From: Paraburkholderia rhynchosiae
Lineage (GTDB): Bacteria; Pseudomonadota; Gammaproteobacteria; Burkholderiales; Burkholderiaceae
Reading direction: 5' to 3'
DNA: 64,000 bases
Assembly: GCF_002879865.1 (NCBI RefSeq)
Contig: NZ_PNXY01000019.1
Coordinates: 1-64,000, forward strand
Translations under genes and position numbers: made by a program
The notes under the pieces: model-generated
What the model saw: the letters and a program-made list of their open reading frames with translations, nothing else
Told to the model about the DNA's origin: nothing
Database searches by the model: none
Shown here: piece by piece, positions 33,978 through 42,516 of the stretch
Position numbering within the stretch: position 1 is the stretch's first letter
How the letters are laid out: each line of letters begins with the position of its first letter

Positions 33978-34835
33978 TCAGGCGAGCACCGCATTGGCTT
34001 CCATCCGCAACGTACCGTCGTTGCCGGCGATCCACAACCACACCGTCTTCCCTTGGTCTCCGTCAGTTTGCCCACAGACGAAGAACGGAGCTGTATCGAT
34101 TACCGGGCTCACTGCACGAAACGAATAAGCCTTGACGGTCGCCTCCGGCATTTCGCGGTGCAACAGATCGAGCAGCAACGTGGCCAGCAGCGGGCCATGC
34201 ACGACGAGTCCCGAGTAGCGTTCCTGCTCGACCGCATACGTCCGGTCGTAGTGGATGCGATGGCCGTTCAATGTCAGCGCTGAATAGCGAAACAGCAAAA
34301 CCGGGTCTGGATGAATCTCACGCTTCCATTGCGCGCTCTCCGGTGCCGGCCTTGGTATCGGCAGCGCTTCGCTAGCGGCGGGATGATCCCGATAGACGAT
34401 GTCCTGACGCTCCGTGATCGCCACGCCTGAGGCATCACTGATCTCATGCAACACCTTGACGAACACGAGATCGCCACTGCGGCCGTTTTTGTAGGTCACG
34501 TCTTCGATCGTCGACAATCGAGTGATGTTGTCCCCTGCTTGCAAGCGCCGCGAAAAGAGGAGCTGACTGCCTGCCCACATCCGTCGGGGCAACTCGACCG
34601 GCGGCAGGAATCCGCCGCGCTTGGGATGACCGTCCGGCCCCACGAGCGACTGTCGGTGAACAGGCAGAAAATAGAGCCAGTGCCATACAGGCGGCAACGC
34701 AGCGCCTTGCGCAAAGGCCTGGCTGTCGTGGTCGAGCGCTGCGGAAAGCGCGTTCATCGGCGCGAGCGTAACCGTGTCCAGGACAGTCTCGCTCTTGCCG
34801 ATCCATTGCTGCAGAAAAGTGAGATTAATTGGCAT
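33978..34835 (-). CDS. FAS1-like/HTD2 MaoC hydratase (itaconyl-CoA/mesaconyl-C4-CoA hydratase-like)
   Basis: About 285 residues forming two hotdog domains. GGFLPPVELPRRMWAGSQL is the hallmark of the mesaconyl-C4-CoA/itaconyl-CoA hydratases, and the second domain has NGHRIHYDRTYA and YSGLVVHGPL with the hydratase His/Asp pair. A GTG one codon before the ATG at 34835 is an alternative start. It should hydrate a branched or dicarboxylic enoyl-CoA, whose product the CitE-like enzyme downstream would cleave. Confidence 0.85.
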   Translation of the reverse strand: MPINLTFLQQWIGKSETVLDTVTLAPMNALSAALDHDSQAFAQGAALPPVWHWLYFLPVHRQSLVGPDGHPKRGGFLPPVELPRRMWAGSQLLFSRRLQAGDNITRLSTIEDVTYKNGRSGDLVFVKVLHEISDASGVAITERQDIVYRDHPAASEALPIPRPAPESAQWKREIHPDPVLLFRYSALTLNGHRIHYDRTYAVEQERYSGLVVHGPLLATLLLDLLHREMPEATVKAYSFRAVSPVIDTAPFFVCGQTDGDQGKTVWLWIAGNDGTLRMEANAVLA

Positions 34836-34844
34836 CACAAGAAC

Positions 34845-36008
34845 CTAAACCAGATTCAAAGCCTGACGTATCGCCTGTGCAATAGGCAGCAAAGGATCTT
34901 CGTCCGGCGAAGAAGGGTTGAAGAGTTTGTTGTGGCAGATCGCAACCGCAAGGCCGGTGTCAGGATCGGCCCAACCGATAGAATTTCCCTGCCCTGGATG
35001 ACACAACGCGCGCGGCGACTGGACGGCAGTCACGGGTGGGTACATCCCGCCGAACCAGAAGCCACCGATGGTGATCGGAATCGGAAATCCGAACATAACC
35101 GGGTCGGGTTCCTCGCTATTCGCGCGAGGCGTCTTCAAGGTCGCGACAAGTTCCTTCGAGAGCAGTCGCACTCCGTCGATTTCGCCGCCGCCTGCCAGCA
35201 TCGCCCAGAAGCGGGCTTCGCTTCGCGCGTTGAATATGCCTCCCACGCCGGCTACCTCTGCGCGGCGCACGTCGGGCCGTTCGAATACCGTTGGGTTCAA
35301 CGCAACCTGCTCCGGCATGGAGGCGAGGAAAAGCGGAGGCAAATATTCAGGCGGCACCGGCACCATTGCATCCGTGAGCTTTGCAATGCGCGGCTCGACT
35401 GCATCCGGGATGCCAATCCACAAGTCGGCGATGCCTAACGGCTGGGCAATTTCTTCGCGCACGAATCGCCCCAGCGAGCGCCCTTGCGGATCGGCCCGCC
35501 TAACCAGTTCACCGACGATCCATCCGAACGTCATCGACAGATAGAGCGTCTTCGTACCCGGTTCCGCCAACGGCTCGAGGTCGGCAATCGCGGCTGTCAT
35601 CCAGGTCCAGTCGCACATCAGCTCGGGCGTCACGCCTGCTGGCATCTGCGGCACGCACGCGCGATGCGTCAACACGTCTCGAATCGTTGTGCGCGCCTTG
35701 CCACGTGCCGCATATTCCGGCCAGTACCGCGCGACAGGTGCGTCGTAGTCGATGTGCCCGCGATCGGCCAGGACGTGCAAGGCGGTCGCTGCAACGGCCT
35801 TGGTCACGGAATAGACGTTGAAAAGCGTATCGCCGTCCACGAGGCGTCCCGTAGCCGGATCGGCCACACCGCTCCATGCGTCGATCACCAGCTTGCCGTT
35901 CAGATACGCCGCGACCTGTACGCCGATCTCGCCGCCTTCGCGAGTCGCATGGTCCAGCGCCCGCTGCACGATCTCCGCGCGGTTCGACTCTTGCACCGAA
36001 TTATTCAC
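34845..36008 (-). CDS. Serine hydrolase, class C beta-lactamase fold (esterase-like)
   Basis: A 387-residue protein with the nucleophile in SVTK (S-x-x-K), YLSMTFGW at the second motif (Y-x-S instead of Y-x-N), and HPGQGN at the third. It starts with GTG after AAGGAGACACGCC and has no signal peptide, so it is cytoplasmic; together these point to an EstB-like esterase or lactonase rather than a beta-lactamase. It sits between the retro-Claisenase-like and hydratase genes, where hydrolysis of a lactone or ester intermediate would fit. Confidence 0.83.
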   Translation of the reverse strand: MNNSVQESNRAEIVQRALDHATREGGEIGVQVAAYLNGKLVIDAWSGVADPATGRLVDGDTLFNVYSVTKAVAATALHVLADRGHIDYDAPVARYWPEYAARGKARTTIRDVLTHRACVPQMPAGVTPELMCDWTWMTAAIADLEPLAEPGTKTLYLSMTFGWIVGELVRRADPQGRSLGRFVREEIAQPLGIADLWIGIPDAVEPRIAKLTDAMVPVPPEYLPPLFLASMPEQVALNPTVFERPDVRRAEVAGVGGIFNARSEARFWAMLAGGGEIDGVRLLSKELVATLKTPRANSEEPDPVMFGFPIPITIGGFWFGGMYPPVTAVQSPRALCHPGQGNSIGWADPDTGLAVAICHNKLFNPSSPDEDPLLPIAQAIRQALNLV

Positions 36009-36054
36009 GGCGTGTCTCCTTGGTCAAAGATTTCGTGGCCTCATGCCGCAACGT

Positions 36055-36816
36055 TTAAACCGCTGCAGCGATACCAGCCAATCCCTCGAGCGCGAGTCCA
36101 TAGCCGAGTTCGTCGACCATGCGGCGCTTAAAAGGCTGGGAAAAAACACTGCGCGTATAACGCAGCGTGTCGATAGGCTTCGCAGCGAGTTCTCTTGCCA
36201 GCTCCCAGGCGCGTTCGAGCAGGCGCTCGGCAGCAAGCACTTCGCTGACGACACCCAGTTCGAGCGCTTGCTGCGCGGACAGATGCTGGCCAGTTAGCAG
36301 AAAGTATCGACTGCGGTTGGGACCGAGCAACATCGGCCACACAATCTGAACACCGTCCGCCGGCACGACGCCATGTACGAAATGCGCACTGTCAGCAATG
36401 TCTGCGTGGCCTGCGGCCAGCACGATATCTGACAATGCAAGCAGTTCCGCGTGAATGTGCGCGGGACCGTTGATCGCGCCGATTACAGGCACCGGAATAT
36501 CGAGCAGTTGCATAAGGAGGTCCAGCCCCTCACGCTGTAGCCGCGGCCAGAACTTCGCCAGCGGCTCTGACGGCAACTCCGCGTAATTCATACTGTCGCA
36601 GAAGACATCGCCCGTACCTGTGAAGATGACGACCCGGTTATCAAGGTCGCGCGCCACCTGGTAGAACGCCTCGCCAAGCTGCGTATGGATGCTTCCGTCC
36701 AGCGCGCCCCATTTGAGAGGGCCGCCATCGGTATGCAGCTGGATCAGAAGAATGCCATCGCGTCTGTCGAAGCGAATGTTTGCATATCGGTCGCGATACG
36801 CGTCGAGCCGGGTCAT
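36055..36816 (-). CDS. 6-oxocamphor-hydrolase-like beta-diketone (retro-Claisen) hydrolase
   Basis: A 253-residue crotonase-fold protein that matches Rhodococcus 6-oxocamphor hydrolase along its length (YANIRFDRRDGILL, VVIFTGTGDVFCDS, SRYFLLTGQ). The residues assigned to catalysis there are all present: W36 (Trp40), H122, H145, D154 and E244, the last four at identical numbers. The parent enzyme opens a bicyclic 1,3-diketone by water attack, without CoA. The start at 36816 overlaps the GMC oxidoreductase stop (ATGA) and follows GGAGG, so the two are translationally coupled: alcohol to ketone, then C-C cleavage. The substrate here is unknown. Confidence 0.85.
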   Translation of the reverse strand: MTRLDAYRDRYANIRFDRRDGILLIQLHTDGGPLKWGALDGSIHTQLGEAFYQVARDLDNRVVIFTGTGDVFCDSMNYAELPSEPLAKFWPRLQREGLDLLMQLLDIPVPVIGAINGPAHIHAELLALSDIVLAAGHADIADSAHFVHGVVPADGVQIVWPMLLGPNRSRYFLLTGQHLSAQQALELGVVSEVLAAERLLERAWELARELAAKPIDTLRYTRSVFSQPFKRRMVDELGYGLALEGLAGIAAAV

Positions 36817-38435
36817 CGTGCATCCTCCAGAATCAGATCGGCAGCCCGCCACGCCATTGCCATCATCGGGCCGTTGGTATTGCCGGAGATCATCGTCGGC
36901 GTAGCAGACAGATCCATCACGCGCAGGCCGTCGACGCCACGAACGCGCAGCCGTGAATCGAGTACTGCAAGGCTGTCCGTGCCCATCTTGCAAGTACCGC
37001 AAGCGTGATAACCCGACTGGCCTTCGCGCCGGTACAGGTCGAGAATTTCGTCGTCGGATTGAATGGCGGAACCGGGCCGCGTCTCGCTATCTAGCAGGCT
37101 CGCCAACGGCTCTGCGGCAAAGACTTCGCGCATCAACCGGAATGCGTTGACGGCCATACGCCGATCGTAGGGATCGGCAAGATAGTTGCCCGTCACCTCG
37201 GGCGGCGCAGTGCGATCGGCGGAAATAATCCTCACGTGGCCCTGGCTCTCGGGCCTGAGCGGATAGCTGAACAGTTGCATGCCCGGGAACGATTCGAAAC
37301 CGTAGCCGGCGTCAGCGAAATCCAGTGAGTACGGTGCCATCATCAGTTGCACGTCAGGCCGCGTTGCATCGGGCGCAGTTTTGACGAAGCCACCCACCTG
37401 ATACGAACCGAGGGCCATGACGCCGCTATGGAACAGAAAATACCGCAGCGCGTTGCGCCACAAACGCACTCCGGAGAACTCCCGGTTCTGCGAATCGCGC
37501 CATTGCTTGAGACGTGCCTGAGCCATATAAAGCAGGTGTTCGCGCAGGTTCCGGCCCACTCCGGGGCTCTCCGCGACCACAGGGATGCCCAGCGACTGCA
37601 AATGCTGCGCGTCGCCCACACCCGACAATTGCAATAGCCGCGGCGACTCCAGCGCGCCCGCTGAAAGCACAACCTCGCCTCGTGCCCTGTACGCGGTGTC
37701 GACACCGCCTCGTTGACATTGCACGCCAACAGCACGCGTGCCCTTGAATATGATGCGGCTGACTTCAGTACCTGTGACTACCGTCAGGTTCCTGCGCTTC
37801 CTCGCGGGCTTGAGAAACGCTTCTGCCGAACTCTGCCGTCGTCCGTTGTGGATCGTGTAGGTCAAGTACGCGACGCCTTCGTGATCGAGCCGGTTGATGT
37901 CCTCGACGCGCCGCACGCCAAGCGACCGGCACGCCTCGAGGACTGCTTCGCCGAGACGGTTGCGTTGCGCGTACAGCGACACCTTCAGCGGACCGCCTAC
38001 GCCGCGTAGTTCATCGGCGCCGAGCGCATGATCTTCGATGCGCTTGAAGCACGGCGCCAGATCTTGCCAGCTCCAGCCGTCGACTCCCTGCGCGGCCCAA
38101 CCGTCGTAGTCTCCCGGATGGCCACGCATGTAGACCATGCCATTGATGCTGCTTGAGCCGCCAAGCATCTTGCCGCGCAACCAGACCTCGTTTCTATGTC
38201 CGTTGCCGGTGTCCGGTTGCACAGGAATGAACCATGCGTGAGCAGGATCGCCAAGCAATTTTCCGAACCCCTTTGGCATCCTGATCAACGGATTGGTGTC
38301 CTCCGGACCCGCTTCTATTAACAAAACGTCATGACGTCCGCTCTCTGACAAGCGGTTGGCCAGCACGCATCCGGCTGCCCCTGCCCCCACGACGATATAG
38401 TCGAACTCGATCATCAGTTCAGTCTCCGACGGCAT
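36813..38435 (-). CDS. GMC family FAD oxidoreductase (choline-dehydrogenase-like)
   Basis: A 540-residue flavoprotein: VVGAGAAGCVLANRLSES for FAD binding, GGSSSINGMVYMRGHP (GMC signature 1), GALESPRLLQLSG (signature 2), and the catalytic His in YHACGTCKMG with Asn in SGNTNGP. It oxidises an alcohol to a ketone or aldehyde. The start may be 38435 or 38414 (MIEFDYIVVG, with GGAG upstream). It lies between the P450 and the retro-Claisenase-like gene, so oxidation of the P450-made alcohol is the natural inference. Confidence 0.88.
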   Translation of the reverse strand: MPSETELMIEFDYIVVGAGAAGCVLANRLSESGRHDVLLIEAGPEDTNPLIRMPKGFGKLLGDPAHAWFIPVQPDTGNGHRNEVWLRGKMLGGSSSINGMVYMRGHPGDYDGWAAQGVDGWSWQDLAPCFKRIEDHALGADELRGVGGPLKVSLYAQRNRLGEAVLEACRSLGVRRVEDINRLDHEGVAYLTYTIHNGRRQSSAEAFLKPARKRRNLTVVTGTEVSRIIFKGTRAVGVQCQRGGVDTAYRARGEVVLSAGALESPRLLQLSGVGDAQHLQSLGIPVVAESPGVGRNLREHLLYMAQARLKQWRDSQNREFSGVRLWRNALRYFLFHSGVMALGSYQVGGFVKTAPDATRPDVQLMMAPYSLDFADAGYGFESFPGMQLFSYPLRPESQGHVRIISADRTAPPEVTGNYLADPYDRRMAVNAFRLMREVFAAEPLASLLDSETRPGSAIQSDDEILDLYRREGQSGYHACGTCKMGTDSLAVLDSRLRVRGVDGLRVMDLSATPTMISGNTNGPMMAMAWRAADLILEDAR

Positions 38436-38545
38436 CTCTAACGGTCACGCCTCGCGGTTTACCAGCGCTCCTGGCCGCCTGTTGTTGTGTCTGTAGCGCC
38501 AGGACCTGGAAGCATTTGCTTGCTGGCCCCTTACGCCCTTGGTGC

Positions 38546-39790
38546 TCAGTCGAATACGACCGGAATCGAATGCGGCACGCGCATCATGATTCCATTGATC
38601 AGCGGAGCAGGTGCCGCCGGATCGAGGCGCAGATCAGGCAACCGGTCAAGGATCGCGTTGAGCGCACGCGTCATCTCGACACGCGCCAAATGCTGGCCGA
38701 TGCAGACGTGCGGCCCATACGCGAAAGCGAAATGCCGATGCGTGCTCGTGCGGAAAATATCGAATCGGTCGGGGTCTGCGAAACGATCTGGATCTCGATT
38801 GGCACCGCCTGCCACCACGTCGAGGAATGCCCCCGCGGGAATATCGACGCCTCCCAATGTCACATCGCGTGCCGCCATGCGCGATTGCATCAAAACCGGT
38901 CCATCCCAGCGCAGCGCCTCTTCAATCGCGCGCGGCACCAGTGTGCGGTCGGCGCGCACGGCGTCGAGTTGCTCGGGATGCCGCAACAAGCCAAGCAACA
39001 ATACGCTCGTCGCACGGTAGGTCGTATCGCCGCCTGCGTTCACCAATTGCCGCAGGAACGAAATGACGACCTCTTCGGGCAAGCGTTCGCCGTCGACCTC
39101 AGCCGTCGCGAGCATACTGACGAGGTCATCTCCTGGGCTCTCCCGACGTTGCGCGACGAGTTGCGCAAAGTACTTGCCGAGCTTGGTGGAGGCTTCGACC
39201 CCGTGCTCGATATCGACGGAAACGAGGGTCTGTGCGATAGCGAGCTTGTGAAATACCTTGACGTCCTCCGGCGGCAGCGCCAACTGACGGTAGATGATGT
39301 TGAACGGGTAATGAAGTGTGAATTCCTGCACGAGGTCGGCATGGCCTCGGTCGACAAATTTCTCCATCAGGTCGTTCACGACCGGGTCGACCAGCGTCTC
39401 ACCCCATGCGGCCACCGTATTGGGCAGGAAAGCCTTCTGGAAAATCCGCCGGTACCTCGGATGCTCCGGAGCATCCATGGTCGAAATGCTACGACCAAAA
39501 CTGATGCCGATATTGCGTTCGTAGGACCGGTTCGAAAAGGTCGCCGGGTCGCCCAACACTTGCGCAACCTCGGCATAGCCAAACACACAATAATGCTCGA
39601 CGTCGGACATGGTCAGATCGGCAGGCGTTCCCATGAGCACCCGATAATCTCCCTTCTGGACGGAACCTTGTTCGCGTAACTCGGCAATGCGTCGATAAGG
39701 ATCGACATCAGCGCCGTAGGCCAACGAATCCTCGAAGAAGGGATTGAACGCCGGATCGTCGAAATCCTGAAGTCTGATGTGATTGCCCAT
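38546..39790 (-). CDS. Cytochrome P450 (class I bacterial type)
   Basis: A 414-residue soluble P450 with the haem ligand C363 in FAYGPHVCIGQHLAR, the I-helix NAGGDTTYRA and an ExxR motif (EEALRW). It is only distantly similar to the CYP101-like P450 at 30723. The start MGNHIRLQDF at 39790 follows AGGAGACGG. It heads a six-gene minus-strand operon and is divergent from a TetR gene, followed on the other strand by ferredoxin reductase and ferredoxin, a layout reminiscent of the cam operon (TetR-type camR, P450, reductase, putidaredoxin). Confidence 0.92.
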   Translation of the reverse strand: MGNHIRLQDFDDPAFNPFFEDSLAYGADVDPYRRIAELREQGSVQKGDYRVLMGTPADLTMSDVEHYCVFGYAEVAQVLGDPATFSNRSYERNIGISFGRSISTMDAPEHPRYRRIFQKAFLPNTVAAWGETLVDPVVNDLMEKFVDRGHADLVQEFTLHYPFNIIYRQLALPPEDVKVFHKLAIAQTLVSVDIEHGVEASTKLGKYFAQLVAQRRESPGDDLVSMLATAEVDGERLPEEVVISFLRQLVNAGGDTTYRATSVLLLGLLRHPEQLDAVRADRTLVPRAIEEALRWDGPVLMQSRMAARDVTLGGVDIPAGAFLDVVAGGANRDPDRFADPDRFDIFRTSTHRHFAFAYGPHVCIGQHLARVEMTRALNAILDRLPDLRLDPAAPAPLINGIMMRVPHSIPVVFD

Positions 39791-39860
39791 GATGCCGTCT
39801 CCTGTCATTGAGGTTATAGGGACACGAAAAACTCGCGCACAAGCCCTCCAAGCGCAGTGC

Positions 39861-39899
39861 TACTATGTGAACTATGTTCGAATTTGCACGATTGTGCAA
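39861..39899. promoter_or_regulatory. Divergent P450/TetR control region: TGAACTATGTTCG and TTGCAC-GATT-GTGCAA
   Basis: TGAACTATGTTCG (39868-39880) is one base from TGAAC-N3-GTTCA and follows TACTAT (39861-39866), a possible TetR-gene -10. A second palindrome, TTGCAC-GATT-GTGCAA (39884-39899), lies three bases on. On the minus strand TTGCAC, 17 bases, CATAGT would form a P450 promoter overlapping both. The TetR protein at 39986 is the likely ligand of the first site (autoregulation); the second palindrome is unassigned. Confidence 0.55.
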
Positions 39900-39985
39900 C
39901 AAAGAATTTTCAGCTGCAGATCGCCTCACGTGAGCGACATCGGCACCGTCGCCGCTCCGGCCTTTTCGCTACAGGGAAGCAAGTC

Positions 39986-40735
39986 ATGCCGAATCTCAGC
40001 AACCGTTCCCCGCGTGCCCCAACTATGGCCAAGCCTGTGGCAGCGAGTGCGCCAGCGGCGATCACGCGACGTACGACGGCCGGGCGCATCCTCGATACTG
40101 CTGAAGAATTATTCGCACTACATGGTTACTTCGGCACATCGATCCGCGACATCATGCAAGCCTGTGGACTCGAATTCAGTCTGGCCCGCTATCACTTCGG
40201 CAGCAAAGATGCCTTATTCCGCGAAGCGATTGGACGGCGCGCGGCAGTCATCAGCCAGCAGGTGACCGAATCGCTCGATGAATTGCTGGACAATACGCGT
40301 GGCGCGGCGCCCAGCGTCGAGGCAATCGTCACGGCGTTGTCGACACCGGCATTCGCACATTTGAAAAGCGGTGACCCCGGCTGGCACAACTACCTTCGTC
40401 TGCTGACCCAGAACAGTTGTTTGCTTGAACGGCCCGACCTGACCGCGCCTTTCTACGACCAATATGCGGCGACCGCGGCGCGTTATCGTGAAGCGTTCGC
40501 TATCGCACTACCCGACGCGGACATCGACACCATCAGGTTGATGCAGGGCTTCGTGGAATCGGTATTTCATCTGGTGCTGAACGAGCTATATGCGCGTGCC
40601 GCGAAAGCTGGCTCGACGGTCGGCGCTTCGCAACTGTCGTCAGTGGACATCGACAACATGCATTCGTACCTCGTGCGCTTCGCCACGGGCGGCATCGATG
40701 CACTTGTCCGGCCGCCCCATTCATTCCCGGATTAG
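39986..40735 (+). CDS. TetR family regulator, candidate master regulator of the island
   Basis: A 249-residue TetR protein with the DNA-binding domain GRILDTAEELFALHGYFGTS, IRDIMQACGLEFSLARYHFG and a long C-terminal domain containing a C-terminal-helix set (RPDLTAPFYDQYAATAARYREAF). The start MPNLSNRSP at 39986 follows CAGGGAAG. Its own promoter holds a TGAAC-N3-GTTCA-type site, a motif found upstream of most operons right of 20 kb, which makes it the best candidate for their repressor, released by a CoA ester or pathway intermediate. That link is inferred from position only. Confidence 0.82.
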   Translation: MPNLSNRSPRAPTMAKPVAASAPAAITRRTTAGRILDTAEELFALHGYFGTSIRDIMQACGLEFSLARYHFGSKDALFREAIGRRAAVISQQVTESLDELLDNTRGAAPSVEAIVTALSTPAFAHLKSGDPGWHNYLRLLTQNSCLLERPDLTAPFYDQYAATAARYREAFAIALPDADIDTIRLMQGFVESVFHLVLNELYARAAKAGSTVGASQLSSVDIDNMHSYLVRFATGGIDALVRPPHSFPD

Positions 40736-40741
40736 CGAGCA

Positions 40742-40786
40742 TTGACAGTCACCCGCCAATTCGTTCACACTTAAGAACGACATTCA
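40742..40786 (+). promoter_or_regulatory. Promoter with AGAACGACATTCA operator (reductase/ferredoxin)
   Basis: TTGACA (40742-40747), 18 bases, weak -10 CACACT (40766-40771), two bases, then AGAACGACATTCA (40774-40786), two mismatches from the palindrome. It starts right after the TetR stop, so the ferredoxin reductase gene has its own promoter. Confidence 0.5.
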
Positions 40787-40852
40787 CGAAACGGATCGCG
40801 GTTGTTGCGTCATGGAACGCGCAATGGCGACGCGAGACAGGAGTTCGCCTTC

Positions 40853-42112
40853 ATGAGCACTGCAGTCCCCCAGGACACCGTACTGATCGTGGGCGCCGGC
40901 CACGCGGCAGGCGAATGCGCGACCAGCATTCGCGACCAGGGCTGGGCGGGCCGCATTATGCTAGTTGGCGACGAGCCACATCTGCCCTATCAGCGGCCGC
41001 CGTTATCCAAAGCCTTTCTGTCGGGCGACCTGACGGCCGAACAGCTTTACCTCAAGCCTCAAGCCACTTACGACAAGGCCGGGATCGAATTTATTCCGAA
41101 TACGCGGGTCGATCGCATCGACCGCGCCGCGCGCACGGTTACCCTGTCGGACGGACGGGAAACCGGCTATTCGAAGCTAGTCATCGCCACCGGCGGGCAT
41201 GCACGCAGACTCGAACTGCCGGGCATCGCAGAGATTGAAAAGCAGCCGAATTTTCACTATCTGCGCACGCTCGATCACGTCACGCGCATCCGTGCGCAGT
41301 TTCATTCCGGTGTGCGTCTGGTCATCATAGGCGGCGGATATATCGGCCTGGAGGTAGCGGCAATCGCTGTCCGGCGAGGATTGCATGTCACCGTTCTGGA
41401 AGCATTGCCGCGTGTACTTGCGAGAGTCACGGCGCCTGAACTTTCGGCGTTTTATGAGCAGGTGCATCGCGAAGCCGGCGTCGACATCCGCACCGGCACG
41501 GCGGTTAGCGGCTTTGAACTGGACGCGTCCGGCGACGCCGTTGCAGCGGTGAGATGCGCCGACGGTTCACGTATTCCGGCGGATCTCGTCATCGTCGGCG
41601 TGGGCTTGCAACCCGCGACCGAACTCGCAGAAACAGCGGGACTTGCTGTGGACAACGGTATCGTCGTCGACGAGCACACGCGCACGTCGGACCCTGACAT
41701 CTTTGCTATCGGCGACTGCACTAACCATCCCAATGGACTGCTCGGCCGACGCTTGCGGCTCGAGTCCGTGCCAAACGCGATGGAACAGGCGCGCACGGCA
41801 GCGGCCACGCTTTGCGGCAAGGAGCGGGTGTACAACAGCGTGCCGTGGTTCTGGTCCGACCAATACGATCTCAAGCTGAAGATGGTGGGCCTGTCGCAGG
41901 GATATGACGAACTCGTGCTGCGCGGTGCGCCGGCGAGCCGTTCGTTCTCGGCGTTCTATCTGAAAGAAGGCGTGATGCTCGCCGCCGACACCGTCAGCCG
42001 CCCACAGGAATTCATGCTGGCGAAACGTTTTGTCGGCGAAAAGATTCCCGTCAAGGCAACCGAACTCGCCGACGATTCGATCCCGCTTAAAAGCCTGCTC
42101 CCTGCAGTCTGA
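40853..42112 (+). CDS. Ferredoxin reductase (putidaredoxin reductase-like)
   Basis: A 419-residue FAD/NADH oxidoreductase: VLIVGAGHAAGECATSIRDQ (FAD), LVIIGGGYIGLEVAAIAVRR (NADH) and the second FAD motif DIFAIGDC. It passes electrons from NADH to the 2Fe-2S ferredoxin encoded 26 bases downstream. The start MSTAVPQDT at 40853 follows ACAGGAG. With the ferredoxin it would feed both P450s and perhaps the Rieske oxygenase, which has no dedicated reductase nearby. Confidence 0.9.
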   Translation: MSTAVPQDTVLIVGAGHAAGECATSIRDQGWAGRIMLVGDEPHLPYQRPPLSKAFLSGDLTAEQLYLKPQATYDKAGIEFIPNTRVDRIDRAARTVTLSDGRETGYSKLVIATGGHARRLELPGIAEIEKQPNFHYLRTLDHVTRIRAQFHSGVRLVIIGGGYIGLEVAAIAVRRGLHVTVLEALPRVLARVTAPELSAFYEQVHREAGVDIRTGTAVSGFELDASGDAVAAVRCADGSRIPADLVIVGVGLQPATELAETAGLAVDNGIVVDEHTRTSDPDIFAIGDCTNHPNGLLGRRLRLESVPNAMEQARTAAATLCGKERVYNSVPWFWSDQYDLKLKMVGLSQGYDELVLRGAPASRSFSAFYLKEGVMLAADTVSRPQEFMLAKRFVGEKIPVKATELADDSIPLKSLLPAV

Positions 42113-42138
42113 TTGACCTTTCCACATCCAACGACATC

Positions 42139-42456
42139 ATGCCTATCATTCGATTCATTCAACCGGACGGCACCGAAACCGCCGCGTCCGCCAACGTTGG
42201 CGAATCCGTCATGCAGACCGCCGTCAGCAATCAGGTGGCGGGCATCCTGGGAGACTGCGGCGGTAGTTGCAGTTGTGCTACCTGCCATGCGTATGTAGAC
42301 GATGCATGGGTTAGCCACATGCCACCGGCTGAGTCGTATGAGACCGACATGCTGACCTGCGCGATGGATGTGCAGGAAAATAGCCGCCTCACCTGCCAGA
42401 TCAATGTCACACCAGAACTCGACGGGCTGGTGATTCGCCTGCCCAGTACCTCATAA
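42139..42456 (+). CDS. 2Fe-2S ferredoxin (putidaredoxin-like)
   Basis: A 105-residue vertebrate-type/putidaredoxin-type ferredoxin. The cluster ligands are C40, C46, C49 (C-x5-C-x2-C in GDCGGSCSCATC) and C86 (RLTCQI), the same spacing as putidaredoxin, and MPPAESYETDML is the partner-docking segment. It shuttles single electrons from the reductase to P450. It is the last gene of its operon, facing the SnoaL-like gene. Confidence 0.93.
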   Translation: MPIIRFIQPDGTETAASANVGESVMQTAVSNQVAGILGDCGGSCSCATCHAYVDDAWVSHMPPAESYETDMLTCAMDVQENSRLTCQINVTPELDGLVIRLPSTS

Positions 42457-42516
42457 GAGGATCGCGCTGCCCTGCCCGCGCGACTCGCTTCCGCAAGCCA
42501 TCGCCCACGGGGACAG

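Noticed and set aside
34845..36008. A beta-lactamase resistance gene
   Set aside because: There is no signal peptide, the second motif is Y-x-S and the gene sits inside a catabolic operon; an esterase or lactonase is more likely.
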